NCBI RefSeq assembly: GCF_051020975.1
Contig: NW_027478162.1
Span: 22,258,001-22,322,000 of the forward strand
Length of the DNA stretch: 64,000 nucleotides
Source of the DNA: Osmia lignaria lignaria
Taxonomy: Eukaryota > Arthropoda > Insecta > Hymenoptera > Megachilidae
Reading direction: 5' to 3'
Shown here: positions 11,591 through 23,177 of the stretch, piece by piece
Layout of the letters: each line of letters starts with the position of its first letter
Position numbering within the stretch: position 1 is the stretch's first letter
Translations under genes and position numbers: made by a program
Notes under the pieces: model-generated
What the model was told of the DNA's origin: nothing
The model's database searches: none
What the model saw: the letters and a program-made list of their open reading frames with translations, nothing else

Positions 11591-12556
11591 TAGCTCGCTC
11601 CGTTTCCGAGATATTTGCAGATTTATCTCAAGGGAAGTGGCCTGACGGACATATTTCGAGATATTTCTTCTTCTTGTTGTTCTTCTTCTGCACAGCTAAG
11701 CTGGAAGTGGCATTTGCAGCTCGCAATAGTGCAGAGTTATCCCAAAGAAAGGGGCCACGGTGTTTCTGTATCTCTATTATGTTGGTGCGGCTTCGGAACT
11801 TTTAAATATCTCGATATATCTCGAAAACTACGCTTCTGATCAAAAAATATCATAGAACATAAATTGTAGGAAACATAATTCTCTACAAAAAAGGTCTCTT
11901 AACATTTTGCCATAGCTCGCTTCGTTTCCGAGATATTTGCAGATTTATCTCAAGGGAAGGGGCCAGACGGACATATTTCGAGATATTTCTTCTTCTTGTT
12001 GTTCTTCTTCTGCACAGCTGAGCTGGAAGTGGCATTTGCGGCTCGCAATAGTGCAGAGTTATCTCAAAGAAAGGGGCCACGGTGTTTCTGTATCTCTATT
12101 ATATTGGTGCGGCTTCGGAGCTTTTAAATATCTCGATATATCTCGAAAACTACGCTTCTGATCAAAAAATATCATAGAACGTAAATTGTAGGAAATATTA
12201 TTCTCTACAAAAAAGGTCTCTTAACGTTTTGCCATAGCTCGCTTCGTTTCCGAGATATTTGCAGATTCATCTCAAGGGAAGGGGTCTGACGGACATATTT
12301 CGAGATATTTCTTCTTCTTGTTGTTCTTCTTCTGCACAGCTAAGCTCGAAGTGGCATTTGCAGCTCGCAATAGTGCAGAGTTATCTCAAAGAAAGAGGCC
12401 ACGGTGTTTCTGTACCTCTATTATGTTGGTGCAGCTTCGGAACTTTTAAATATCTTGATATATCTCGAGAACTACGCATCTGATCAAAAAATATCATCGA
12501 ACATAAAAAGTAGAAAACTTAATTCTCTACAAAAAAGGTCTCTTAACATTTTGCCA

Positions 12557-13200
12557 TAGCTCGCTTCGTTTCCGAGATATTTGCAGATTTATCTCAAGGG
12601 AAGTGGCCTGACGGACATATTTCGAGATATTTCTTCTTCTTGTTGTTCTTCTTCTGCACAGCTAAGCTGGAAGTGGCATTTGCAGCTCGCAATAGTGCAG
12701 AGTTATCCCAAAGAAAGGGGCCACGGTGTTTCTGTATCTCTATTATGTTGGTGCGGCTTCGGAACTTTTAAATATCTCGATATATCTCGAAAACTACGCT
12801 TCTGATCAAAAAATATCATAGAACATAAATTGTAGGAAACATAATTCTCTACAAAAAAGGTCTCTTAACATTTTGCCATAGCTCGCTTCGTTTCCGAGAT
12901 ATTTGCAGATTTATCTCAAGGGAAGTGGCCTGACGGACATATTTCGAGATATTTCTTCTTCTTGTTGTTCTTCTTCTGCACAGCTAAGCTGGAAGTGGCA
13001 TTTGCAGCTCGCAATAGTGCAGAGTTATCCCAAAGAAAGGGGCCACGGTGTTTCTGTATCTCTATTATGTTGGTGCGGCTTCGGAACTTTTAAATATCTC
13101 GATATATCTCGAAAACTACGCTTCTGATCAAAAAATATCATAGAACATAAATTGTAGGAAACATAATTCTCTACAAAAAAGGTCTCTTAACATTTTGCCA
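12557..13200 (+). repeat. Two adjacent monomers that look identical
   Basis: Units 12557-12878 and 12879-13200 share AAGTGGCC and TTATCCCAAAG with a type B right half, and I find no difference between them. This is a single-unit duplication. It is copied within the second 17-monomer repeat at 18029-18672. Confidence 0.85.
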
Positions 13201-13547
13201 TAGCTCGCTTCGTTTCCGAGATATTTGCAGATTTATCTCAAGGGAAGGGGCCTGACGGACATATTTCGAGATATTTCTTCTTCTTGTTGTTCTTCTTCTG
13301 CACAGCTAAGCTGGAAGTGGCATTTGCAGCGCGCAATAGTGCAGAGTTATCTCAAAGAGAGGGGCCACGGTGTTTCTGTATCTCTATTATGTTGGTGCGG
13401 CTTCGGGACTTTTAAATATCTTGATATATCTCGAGAACTACGCATCTGATCAAAAAATATCATACTACATATAAAGTAGGAAACTTAATTCTCTACAAGA
13501 AAGGTCTCTAAACATTTTGCCATAGCTCGCTTCGTTTCCGAGATATT

Positions 13548-16500
13548 TGCAGATTTATCTCAAGGGAAGGGGCCTGACGGACATATTTCGAGATATTTCT
13601 TCTTCTTGTTGTTCTTCTTCTGCACAGCTAAACTGGAAGTGGCATTTCCAGCTCGCAATAGTGCAGAGTTATCTGAAAGAAAGGGGCCACGGTGTTTCTG
13701 TATCTCTATTATGTTGGTGCGGCTTCGGAACTTTTAAATATCTTGATATATCTCGAAAACTACGCTTCTGATCAAAAAATATCATAGAACATAAATTGTA
13801 GGAAACATAATTCTCTACAAAAAAGGTCTCTTAACATTTTGCCATAGCTCGCTTCGCTTCCGAGATATATGCAGATTTATCTCAAGGGAAGGGGCCTGAC
13901 GGACATATTTCGAGATATTTCTTCTTCTTGTTGTTCTTCTTCTGCACAGCTAAGCTGGAAGTGGCATTTGCAGCTCGCAATAGTGCAGAGTTATCTCAAA
14001 GAAAGGGGCCACGGTGTTTCTGTATCTCTATTATGTTGGTGCGGCTTCGGAACTTTTAAATATCTTGATATATCTCGAGAACTACGCATCTGATCAAAAA
14101 ATATCATAGAACATAAAAAGTAGGAAACTTAATTCTCTACAAAAAAGGTCTCTTAACATTTTGCCATAGCTCGCTTCGTTTCCAAGATACTTGCAGATTT
14201 ATCTCAAGGGAAGGGGCCTGACGGACATATTTCGAGATATTTCTTCTTCTTGTTGTTCTTCTTCTGCACAGCTAAACTGGAAGTGGCATTTCCAGCTCGC
14301 AGTAGTGCCGAGTTATCTCAAAGAAAGGGGCCACGGTGTTTCTGTATCTCTATTATGTTGGTGCGGCTTCGGAACTTTTAAATATCTTGATATATCTCGA
14401 GAACTACGCATCTGATCAAAAAATATCATAGAACATAAAAAGTAGAAAACTTAATTCTCTACAGAAAAGGTCTCTCAACATTTTGCCATAGCTCGCTTCG
14501 TTTCCGAGATATATGCAGATTTATCTCAAGGGAAGGGGCCTGACGGACATATTTCGAGATATTTCTTCTTCTTGTTGTTCTTCTTCTGCACAGCTAAGCT
14601 GGAAGTGGCATTTGCAGCTCGCAATAGTGCAGAGTTATCTCAAAGAAAGGGGCCACGGTGTTTCTGTATCTCTATTATGTTGGTGCGGCTTCGGAACTTT
14701 TAAATATCTTGATATATCTCGAGAGCAACGCATCCGATCAAAAAATATCATAGAACATAAAAAGTAGGAAACTTAATTCTCTACAAAAAAGGTCTCTTAA
14801 CATTTTGCGATAGCTCGCTTCGTTTCCGAGATATTTGCAGATTTATCTCGAGGGAAGGGGCCTGACGGACATATTTCGAGATATTTCTTCTTCTTGTTGT
14901 TCTTCTTCTGCACAGCTAAGCTGGACGTGGCATTTACAGCTCGCAAAGTGCAGAGTTATCTCAAAGAAAGGGGCCACGGTGTTTCTGTATCTCTATTATG
15001 TTGGTGCGGCTTCGGAACTTTTAAATATCTTGATATATCTCGAGAACTACGCATCTGATCAAAAAATATCATAGAACATAAAAAGTAGGAAACTTAATTC
15101 TCTACAAATAAGGTCTCTTAACATTTTGCCATAGCTCGCTTCGTTTCCGAGATATTTGCAGATTTATCTCAAGGGAAGGGGCCTGACGGACATTTTTCGA
15201 GATATTTCTTCTTCTTGTTGTTCTTCTTCTGCACAGCTAAGCTGGAAGTGGCATTTGCAGCTCGCAATAGTGCAGAGTTATCTCGAAGAAAGGGGCCACG
15301 GTGTTTCTGTATCTCTATTATGTTGTTGCGGCTTCGGAACTTTTAAATATCTTGATATATCTCGAGAACTACGCATCTGATCAAAAAATATCATAGAACA
15401 TAAAAAGTAGGAAACTTAATTCTCTACAAAAAAGGTCTCTTAACATTTTGCCATAGCTCGCTTCGTTTCCAAGATACTTGCAGATTTATCTCAAGGGAAG
15501 GGGCCTGACGGACATATTTCGAGATATTTCTTCTTCTTGTTGTTCTTCTTCTGCACAGCTAAGCTGGAAGTGGCATTTGCGGCTCGCACTAGTGCAGAGT
15601 TATCTCAGAGAAAGGGGCCACGGTGTTTCTGTATCCCTATTATGTTGGTGCGGCTTCGGAACTTTTAAATATCTCGATATATCTCGAAAACTACGCTTCT
15701 GATCAAAAAATATCATAGAACATAAATTCTAGGAAACATAATTCTCTACAAAAAACGTCTCTTAACATTTTGCCATAGCTCGTTTCGTTTCCGAGATATT
15801 TGCAGATTCAGCTCAAAGGAACTGGCCTGACGGACATATTTCGAGATATTTCTTCTTCTTGTTGTTCTTCTTCTGCACAGCTAAGCTGGAAGTGGCATTT
15901 ACAGCTCGCAATAGTGCAGAGTTATCTCAAAGAAAGGGGCCACGGTGTTTCTGTATCTCTATTATGTTGGTGCGGCTTCGGAACTTTTAAATATCTTGAT
16001 ATATCTCGAGAACTACGCATCTGATCAAAAAATATCATAGAGCATAAAAAGTAGGAAACCTAATTCTCTACAAAAAAGGTCTCTTAACATTTTGCCATAG
16101 CTCGCTTCGTTTCCGAGATATTTGCAGATTTATCTCAAGGGAAGGGGCCTGACGGACATATTTCGAGATATTTCTTCTTCTTGTTGTTCTTCTTCTGCAC
16201 AGCTAAGCTGGAAGTGGCATTTGCAGCGCGCAATAGTGCAGAGTTATCTCAAAGAAAGGGGCCACGGTGTTTCTGTATCTCTATTATGTTGGTGCGGCTT
16301 CGGAACTTTTAAATATCTTGATATATCTCGAGAACTACGCATCTGATCAAAAAATATCATACTACAGAAAAAGTAGGAAACTTAATTCTCTACAAGAAAG
16401 GTCTCTAAACATTTTGCCATAGCTCGCTTCGTTTCCGAGATATTTGCAGATTTATCTCAAGGGAAGGGGCCTGACGGACATATTTCGAGATATTTCTTCT

Positions 16501-19046
16501 TCTTGTTGTTCTTCTTCTGCACAGCTAAGCTGGAAGTGGCATTTGCAGCTCGCAATAGTGCAGAGTTATCTCAAAGAGAGGGGCCACGGTGTTTCTGTAT
16601 CTCTATTATGTTGGTGCGGCTTCGGAACTTTTAAGTATCTTGATCTATCTCGAGAACTACGCGTCTGATCAAAAAATATCATAGAACATAAAAAGTAGGA
16701 AACATAATTCCATACAAAAAAGGTCTCTTAACATTTTGCCATAGCTCGCTTCGTTTCCGAGATATTTGCAGATTTATCTCAAGGGAAGGGGCCTGACGGA
16801 CACATTTCGAGATATTTCTTCTTCTTGTTGTTCTTCTTCTGCACGCTAAGCTGGAAGTGGCATTTGCAGCTCGCAATAGTGCAGAGTTATCTCAAAGAAA
16901 GTGGCCACGGTGTTTCTGTATCTCTATTATGTTGGTGCGGCTTCGGAACTTTTAAATATCTGGATATATCTCGAGAACTACGCATCTGATCAAAAAATAT
17001 CATAGAACATAAAAAGTAGGAAACTTAATTCTCTACAAAGAAGGTCTCTTAACATTTTGCCATAGCTCGCTCCGTTTCCGAGATATTTGCAGATTTATCT
17101 CAAGGGAAGTGGCCTGACGGACATATTTCGAGATATTTCTTCTTCTTGTTGTTCTTCTTCTGCACAGCTAAGCTGGAAGTGGCATTTGCAGCTCGCAATA
17201 GTGCAGAGTTATCCCAAAGAAAGGGGCCACGGTGTTTCTGTATCTCTATTATGTTGGTGCGGCTTCGGAACTTTTAAATATCTCGATATATCTCGAAAAC
17301 TACGCTTCTGATCAAAAAATATCATAGAACATAAATTGTAGGAAACATAATTCTCTACAAAAAAGGTCTCTTAACATTTTGCCATAGCTCGCTTCGTTTC
17401 CGAGATATTTGCAGATTTATCTCAAGGGAAGGGGCCAGACGGACATATTTCGAGATATTTCTTCTTCTTGTTGTTCTTCTTCTGCACAGCTGAGCTGGAA
17501 GTGGCATTTGCGGCTCGCAATAGTGCAGAGTTATCTCAAAGAAAGGGGCCACGGTGTTTCTGTATCTCTATTATATTGGTGCGGCTTCGGAGCTTTTAAA
17601 TATCTCGATATATCTCGAAAACTACGCTTCTGATCAAAAAATATCATAGAACGTAAATTGTAGGAAATATTATTCTCTACAAAAAAGGTCTCTTAACGTT
17701 TTGCCATAGCTCGCTTCGTTTCCGAGATATTTGCAGATTCATCTCAAGGGAAGGGGTCTGACGGACATATTTCGAGATATTTCTTCTTCTTGTTGTTCTT
17801 CTTCTGCACAGCTAAGCTCGAAGTGGCATTTGCAGCTCGCAATAGTGCAGAGTTATCTCAAAGAAAGAGGCCACGGTGTTTCTGTACCTCTATTATGTTG
17901 GTGCAGCTTCGGAACTTTTAAATATCTTGATATATCTCGAGAACTACGCATCTGATCAAAAAATATCATCGAACATAAAAAGTAGAAAACTTAATTCTCT
18001 ACAAAAAAGGTCTCTTAACATTTTGCCATAGCTCGCTTCGTTTCCGAGATATTTGCAGATTTATCTCAAGGGAAGTGGCCTGACGGACATATTTCGAGAT
18101 ATTTCTTCTTCTTGTTGTTCTTCTTCTGCACAGCTAAGCTGGAAGTGGCATTTGCAGCTCGCAATAGTGCAGAGTTATCCCAAAGAAAGGGGCCACGGTG
18201 TTTCTGTATCTCTATTATGTTGGTGCGGCTTCGGAACTTTTAAATATCTCGATATATCTCGAAAACTACGCTTCTGATCAAAAAATATCATAGAACATAA
18301 ATTGTAGGAAACATAATTCTCTACAAAAAAGGTCTCTTAACATTTTGCCATAGCTCGCTTCGTTTCCGAGATATTTGCAGATTTATCTCAAGGGAAGTGG
18401 CCTGACGGACATATTTCGAGATATTTCTTCTTCTTGTTGTTCTTCTTCTGCACAGCTAAGCTGGAAGTGGCATTTGCAGCTCGCAATAGTGCAGAGTTAT
18501 CCCAAAGAAAGGGGCCACGGTGTTTCTGTATCTCTATTATGTTGGTGCGGCTTCGGAACTTTTAAATATCTCGATATATCTCGAAAACTACGCTTCTGAT
18601 CAAAAAATATCATAGAACATAAATTGTAGGAAACATAATTCTCTACAAAAAAGGTCTCTTAACATTTTGCCATAGCTCGCTTCGTTTCCGAGATATTTGC
18701 AGATTTATCTCAAGGGAAGGGGCCTGACGGACATATTTCGAGATATTTCTTCTTCTTGTTGTTCTTCTTCTGCACAGCTAAGCTGGAAGTGGCATTTGCA
18801 GCGCGCAATAGTGCAGAGTTATCTCAAAGAGAGGGGCCACGGTGTTTCTGTATCTCTATTATGTTGGTGCGGCTTCGGGACTTTTAAATATCTTGATATA
18901 TCTCGAGAACTACGCATCTGATCAAAAAATATCATACTACATATAAAGTAGGAAACTTAATTCTCTACAAGAAAGGTCTCTAAACATTTTGCCATAGCTC
19001 GCTTCGTTTCCGAGATATTTGCAGATTTATCTCAAGGGAAGGGGCC
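13548..19046 (+). repeat. 17-monomer higher-order repeat, copy 2
   Basis: This copy follows the first directly in the same phase. Identity continues through the first bases of a third round and stops at 19047, where GGCCAGACGG replaces GGCCTGACGG of 13575. Because the two copies look identical over about 5.5 kb, the duplication must be recent relative to the variation between monomers, or else an assembly duplication. Confidence 0.93.
17385..18994 (+). repeat. Five-monomer unit, copy 1
   Basis: The five units begin with the GGCCAGACGG variant and the GCTGAGCTGG change, then CAGATTCATCTC with AAGCTCGAAG, two AAGTGGCC units and a CAGCGCGC unit. The first three recur in order at 18995 with an offset of 1,610 bp. 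Confidence 0.85.
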
Positions 19047-19960
19047 AGACGGACATATTTCGAGATATTTCTTCTTCTTGTTGTTCTTCTCCTGCACAGC
19101 TGAGCTGGAAGTGGCATTTGCGGCTCGCAATAGTGCAGAGTTATCTCAAAGAAAGGGGCCACGGTGTTTCTGTATCTCTATTATATTGGTGCGGCTTCGG
19201 AGCTTTTAAATATCTCGATATATCTCGAAAACTACGCTTCTGATCAAAAAATATCATAGAACGTAAATTGTAGGAAATATTATTCTCTACAAAAAAGGTC
19301 TCTTAACGTTTTGCCATAGCTCGCTTCGTTTCCGAGATATTTGCAGATTCATCTCAAGGGAAGGGGTCTGACGGACATATTTCGAGATATTTCTTCTTCT
19401 TGTTGTTCTTCTTCTGCACAGCTAAGCTCGAAGTGGCATTTGCAGCTCGCAATAGTGCAGAGTTATCTCAAAGAAAGAGGCCACGGTGTTTCTGTACCTC
19501 TATTATGTTGGTGCAGCTTCGGAACTTTTAAATATCTTGATATATCTCGAGAACTACGCATCTGATCAAAAAATATCATCGAACATAAAAAGTAGGAAAC
19601 TTAATTCTCTACAAAAAAGGTCTCTTAACATTTTGCCATAGCTCGCTTCGTTTCCGAGATATTTGCAGATTTATCTCAAGGGAAGTGGCCTGACGGACAT
19701 ATTTCGAGATATTTCTTCTTCTTGTTGTTCTTCTTCTGCACAGCTAAGCTGGAAGTGGCATTTGCAGCTCGCAATAGTGCAGAGTTATCCCAAAGAAAGG
19801 GGCCACGGTGTTTCTGTATCTCTATTATGTTGGTGCGGCTTCGGAACTTTTAAATATCTCGATATATCTCGAAAACTACGCTTCTGATCAAAAAATATCA
19901 TAGAACATAAATTGTAGGAAACATAATTCTCTACAAAAAAGGTCTCTTAACATTTTGCCA
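18995..19960 (+). repeat. Five-monomer unit, partial copy 2 (three monomers)
   Basis: This matches 17385-18350 apart from isolated changes such as TTCTCCTGCAC against TTCTTCTGCAC and AGTAGGAAAC against AGTAGAAAAC. After 19960 the array continues with a different variant (AAGTATCTTGATCTATC), so the copy is truncated in register. Confidence 0.8.
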
Positions 19961-20604
19961 TAGCTCGCTTCGTTTCCGAGATATTTGCAGATTTATCTCA
20001 AGGGAAGGGGCCTGACGGACATATTTCGAGATATTTCTTCTTCTTGTTGTTCTTCTTCTGCACAGCTAAGCTGGAAGTGGCATTTGCAGCTCGCAATAGT
20101 GCAGAGTTATCTCAAAGAGAGGGGCCACGGTGTTTCTGTATCTCTATTATGTTGGTGCGGCTTCGGAACTTTTAAGTATCTTGATCTATCTCGAGAACTA
20201 CGCATCTGACCAAAAAATATCATAGAAGATAAAAAGTAGGAAACTTAATTCTCTACAAAAAAGGTCTCTTAACATTTCGCCATAGCTCGCTTCGTTTCCG
20301 AGATATTTGCAGATTTATCTCAAGGGAAGGGGCCTGTCGGACATATTTCGAGATATTTCTTCTTCTTGTTGCTCTTCTTCTGCACAGCTAAGCTGGAAAT
20401 GGCATTTGCGGCTCGCACTAGTGCAGAGTTATCTCAAAGAAAGGGGCCACGGTGTTTCTGTATCTCTATTATGTTGGTGCGGCTTCGGAACTTTTAAATA
20501 TCTCGATATATCTCGAAAACTACGCTTCTGATCAAAAAATATCATAGAACATAAATTGTAGGAAACATAATTCTCTACAAAAAACGTCTCTTAACATTTT
20601 GCCA

Positions 20605-20924
20605 TAGCTCGCTTCGTTTCCGAGATATTTGCAGATTTATCTCAAGGGAAGTGGCCTGACGGACATATTTCGAGATATTTCTTCTTCTTGTTGTTCTTCT
20701 TCTGCACAGCTAAGCTGGAAGTGGCATTTGCGGCTCGCACTAGTGCAGTTATCTCAGAGAAAGGGGCCACGGTGTTTCTGTATCCCTATTATGTTGGTGC
20801 GGCTTCGGAACTTTTAAATATCTCGATATATCTCGAAAACTACGCTTCTGATCAAAAAATATCATAGAGCATAAATTGTAGGACACATAATTCTCTACAA
20901 AAAACGTCTCTTAACATTTTGCCA
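20605..20924 (+). repeat. 320-bp monomer, deletion lineage 3 (founder position in window)
   Basis: GTGCAGTTATCTCAG replaces GTGCAGAGTTATCTCAG, a loss of two bases, together with GTATCCCTATT. The same deletion is found in 27041-27360, 29615-29934, 42170-42489 and 59556-59875, each time followed by the CAGATTCAGCTCAAAGG unit. An undeleted relative with the same CTCAGAG and TATCCCTA variants lies at 9982-10303, also followed by a CAGATTCAGCTC unit, so the order of mutations can be read. Confidence 0.9.
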
Positions 20925-21890
20925 TAGCTCGCTTCGTTTCCGAGATATTTGCAGATTCAGCTCAAAGGAACTGGCCTGACGGACATATTTCGAGATATTT
21001 CTTCTTCTTGTTGTTCTTCTTCTGCACAGCTAAGCTGGAAGTCGCATTTACAGCTCGCAATAGTGCAGAGTTATCTCAAAGAATGGGGCCACGGTGTTTC
21101 TGTATCTCTATTATGTTGGTGCGGCTTCGGAACTTTTAAATATCTTGATATATCTCGAGAACTACGCATCTGATCAAAAAATATCATAGAGCATAAAAAG
21201 TAGGAAACCTAATTCTCTACAAAAAAGGTCTCTTAACATTTTGCCATAGCTCGCTTCGTTTCCGAGATATTTGCAGATTTATCTCAAGGGAAGGGGCCTG
21301 ACGGACATATTTCGAGATATTTCTTCTTCTTGTTGTTCTTCTTCTGCACAGCTAAGCTGGAAGTGGCATTTGCGGCTCGCACTAGTGCAGAGTTATCTCA
21401 ACGAAAGGGGCCACGGTGTTTCTGTATCTCTATTATGTTGGTGCGGCTTCGGAACTTTTAAATATCTTGATATATCTCGAGAACTACGCATCTGATCAAA
21501 AAATGTCATAGAACGTAAAAAGTAGGAAACTTAATTCTCTACAAAAAAGGTCTCTTAACATTTTGCCATAGCTCTCTTCGTTTCCGAGATATTTCCAGAT
21601 TTATCTCAAGGGAAGGGGCCTCACGGACATATTTCGAGATATTTCTTCTTCTTGTGGTTCTTCTTCTGCACAGCTAAACTGGAAGTGGCATTTCCAGCTC
21701 GCAATAGTGCAGAGTTATCTCAAAGAAAGGAGCCACGGTGTTTCTGTATCTCTATTATGTTGGTGCGGCTTCGGAACTTTTAAATATCTTGATATATCTC
21801 GAGAACTACGCGTCTGATCAAAAAATATCATAGAACATAAAAAGTAGGAAACATAATTCTGTACAAAAAAGGTCTCTTAACATTTTGCCA
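20925..21890 (+). repeat. Three-monomer unit, copy 1
   Basis: The order is a CAGATTCAGCTCAAAGGAACTGG unit with GAATGGGG, then a unit with CTCAACGAAAGG and AAATGTCATAGAACG, then a unit with CTCTCTTCG, TTTCCAGATT and CCTCACGG. The last unit lacks the TTG that opens the usual frame because of TTTCCAG. Confidence 0.9.
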
Positions 21891-22856
21891 TAGCTCGCTT
21901 CGTTTCCGAGATATTTGCAGATTCAGCTCAAAGGAACTGGCCTGACGGACATATTTCGAGATATTTCTTCTTCTTGTTGTTCTTCTTCTGCACAGCTAAG
22001 CTGGAAGTGGCATTTACAGCTCGCAATAGTGCAGAGTTATCTCAAAGAATGGGGCCACGGTGTTTCTGTATCTCTATTATGTTGGTGCGGCTTCGGAACT
22101 TTTAAATATCTTGATATATCTCGAGAACTACGCATCTGATCAAAAAATATCATAGAGCATAAAAAGTAGGAAACCTAATTCTCTACAAAAAAGGTCTCTT
22201 AACATTTTGCCATAGCTCGCTTCGTTTCCGAGATATTTGCAGATTTATCTCAAGGGAAGGGGCCTGACGGACATATTTCGAGATATTTCTTCTTCTTGTT
22301 GTTCTTCTTCTGCACAGCTAAGCTGGAAGTGGCATTTGCGGCTCGCACTAGTGCAGAGTTATCTCAACGAAAGGGGCCACGGTGTTTCTGTATCTCTATT
22401 ATGTTGGTGCGGCTTCGGAACTTTTAAATATCTTGATATATCTCGAGAACTACGCATCTGATCAAAAAATGTCATAGAACGTAAAAAGTAGGAAACTTAA
22501 TTCTCTACAAAAAAGGTCTCTTAACATTTTGCCATAGCTCTCTTCGTTTCCGAGATATTTCCAGATTTATCTCAAGGGAAGGGGCCTCACGGACATATTT
22601 CGAGATATTTCTTCTTCTTGTGGTTCTTCTTCTGCACAGCTAAACTGGAAGTGGCATTTCCAGCTCGCAATAGTGCAGAGTTATCTCAAAGAAAGGAGCC
22701 ACGGTGTTTCTGTATCTCTATTATGTTGGTGCGGCTTCGGAACTTTTAAATATCTTGATATATCTCGAGAACTACGCGTCTGATCAAAAAATATCATAGA
22801 ACATAAAAAGTAGGAAACATAATTCTGTACAAAAAAGGTCTCTTAACATTTTGCCA
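21891..22856 (+). repeat. Three-monomer unit, copy 2
   Basis: This is an exact-phase tandem of 20925-21890 at an offset of 966 bp. The one difference I see is AAGTGGCATTT where copy 1 has AAGTCGCATTT. Confidence 0.9.
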
Positions 22857-23177
22857 TAGCTCGCTTCGTTTCCGAGATATTTGCAGATTTATCTCAAGGG
22901 AAGGGGCCTGACGGACATATTTCGAGATATTTCTTCTTCTTGTTGTTCCTCTTCTGCACAGTAAGCTGGAAGTGGCATTTGCAGCTCGCAATAGTGCAGA
23001 GTTATCTCAAAGAAAGGGGCCACGGTGTTTCTGTATCTCTATTATGTTGGTGCGGATTCGGAACTTTTAAATATCTTGATATATCTCGAGAACTGCGCAT
23101 CTGATCAAAAAATATCATAGAACACAAAAAGGAGGAAACTTAATTCTCTACAAAAAAGGTCTCTTAACATTTTGCCA
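22857..23177 (+). repeat. 321-bp monomer, deletion lineage 4
   Basis: GCACAGTAAGC replaces GCACAGCTAAGC, with linked variants TTCCTCTTCTG and GCGGATTCGG. The deletion recurs in 26720-27040 and 31867-32187. This unit alone has AACACAAAAAGGAGG in its tail. Confidence 0.88.

Larger units (their letters stand above)
8076..13547 (+). repeat. 17-monomer higher-order repeat, copy 1
   Basis: The variant order from 8076 repeats at 13548 with an offset of 5,472 bp (17 x 322 minus two deleted bases). Rare markers reappear in order: the single-base deletions in units 9339-9659 and 11270-11590, the GGACGTGG change, the CAGATTCAGCTCAAAGGAACTGG unit and the CTTCGGGACT change. I see no mismatch. The left limit is set by A at 8075 against T at 13547. 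Confidence 0.93.

Noticed and set aside
8076..19046. Assembly artefact as the sole explanation of the perfect 17-monomer duplication
   Set aside because: It cannot be excluded without reads, but similar block duplications at several other periods with scattered private differences show that such events are real in this array.
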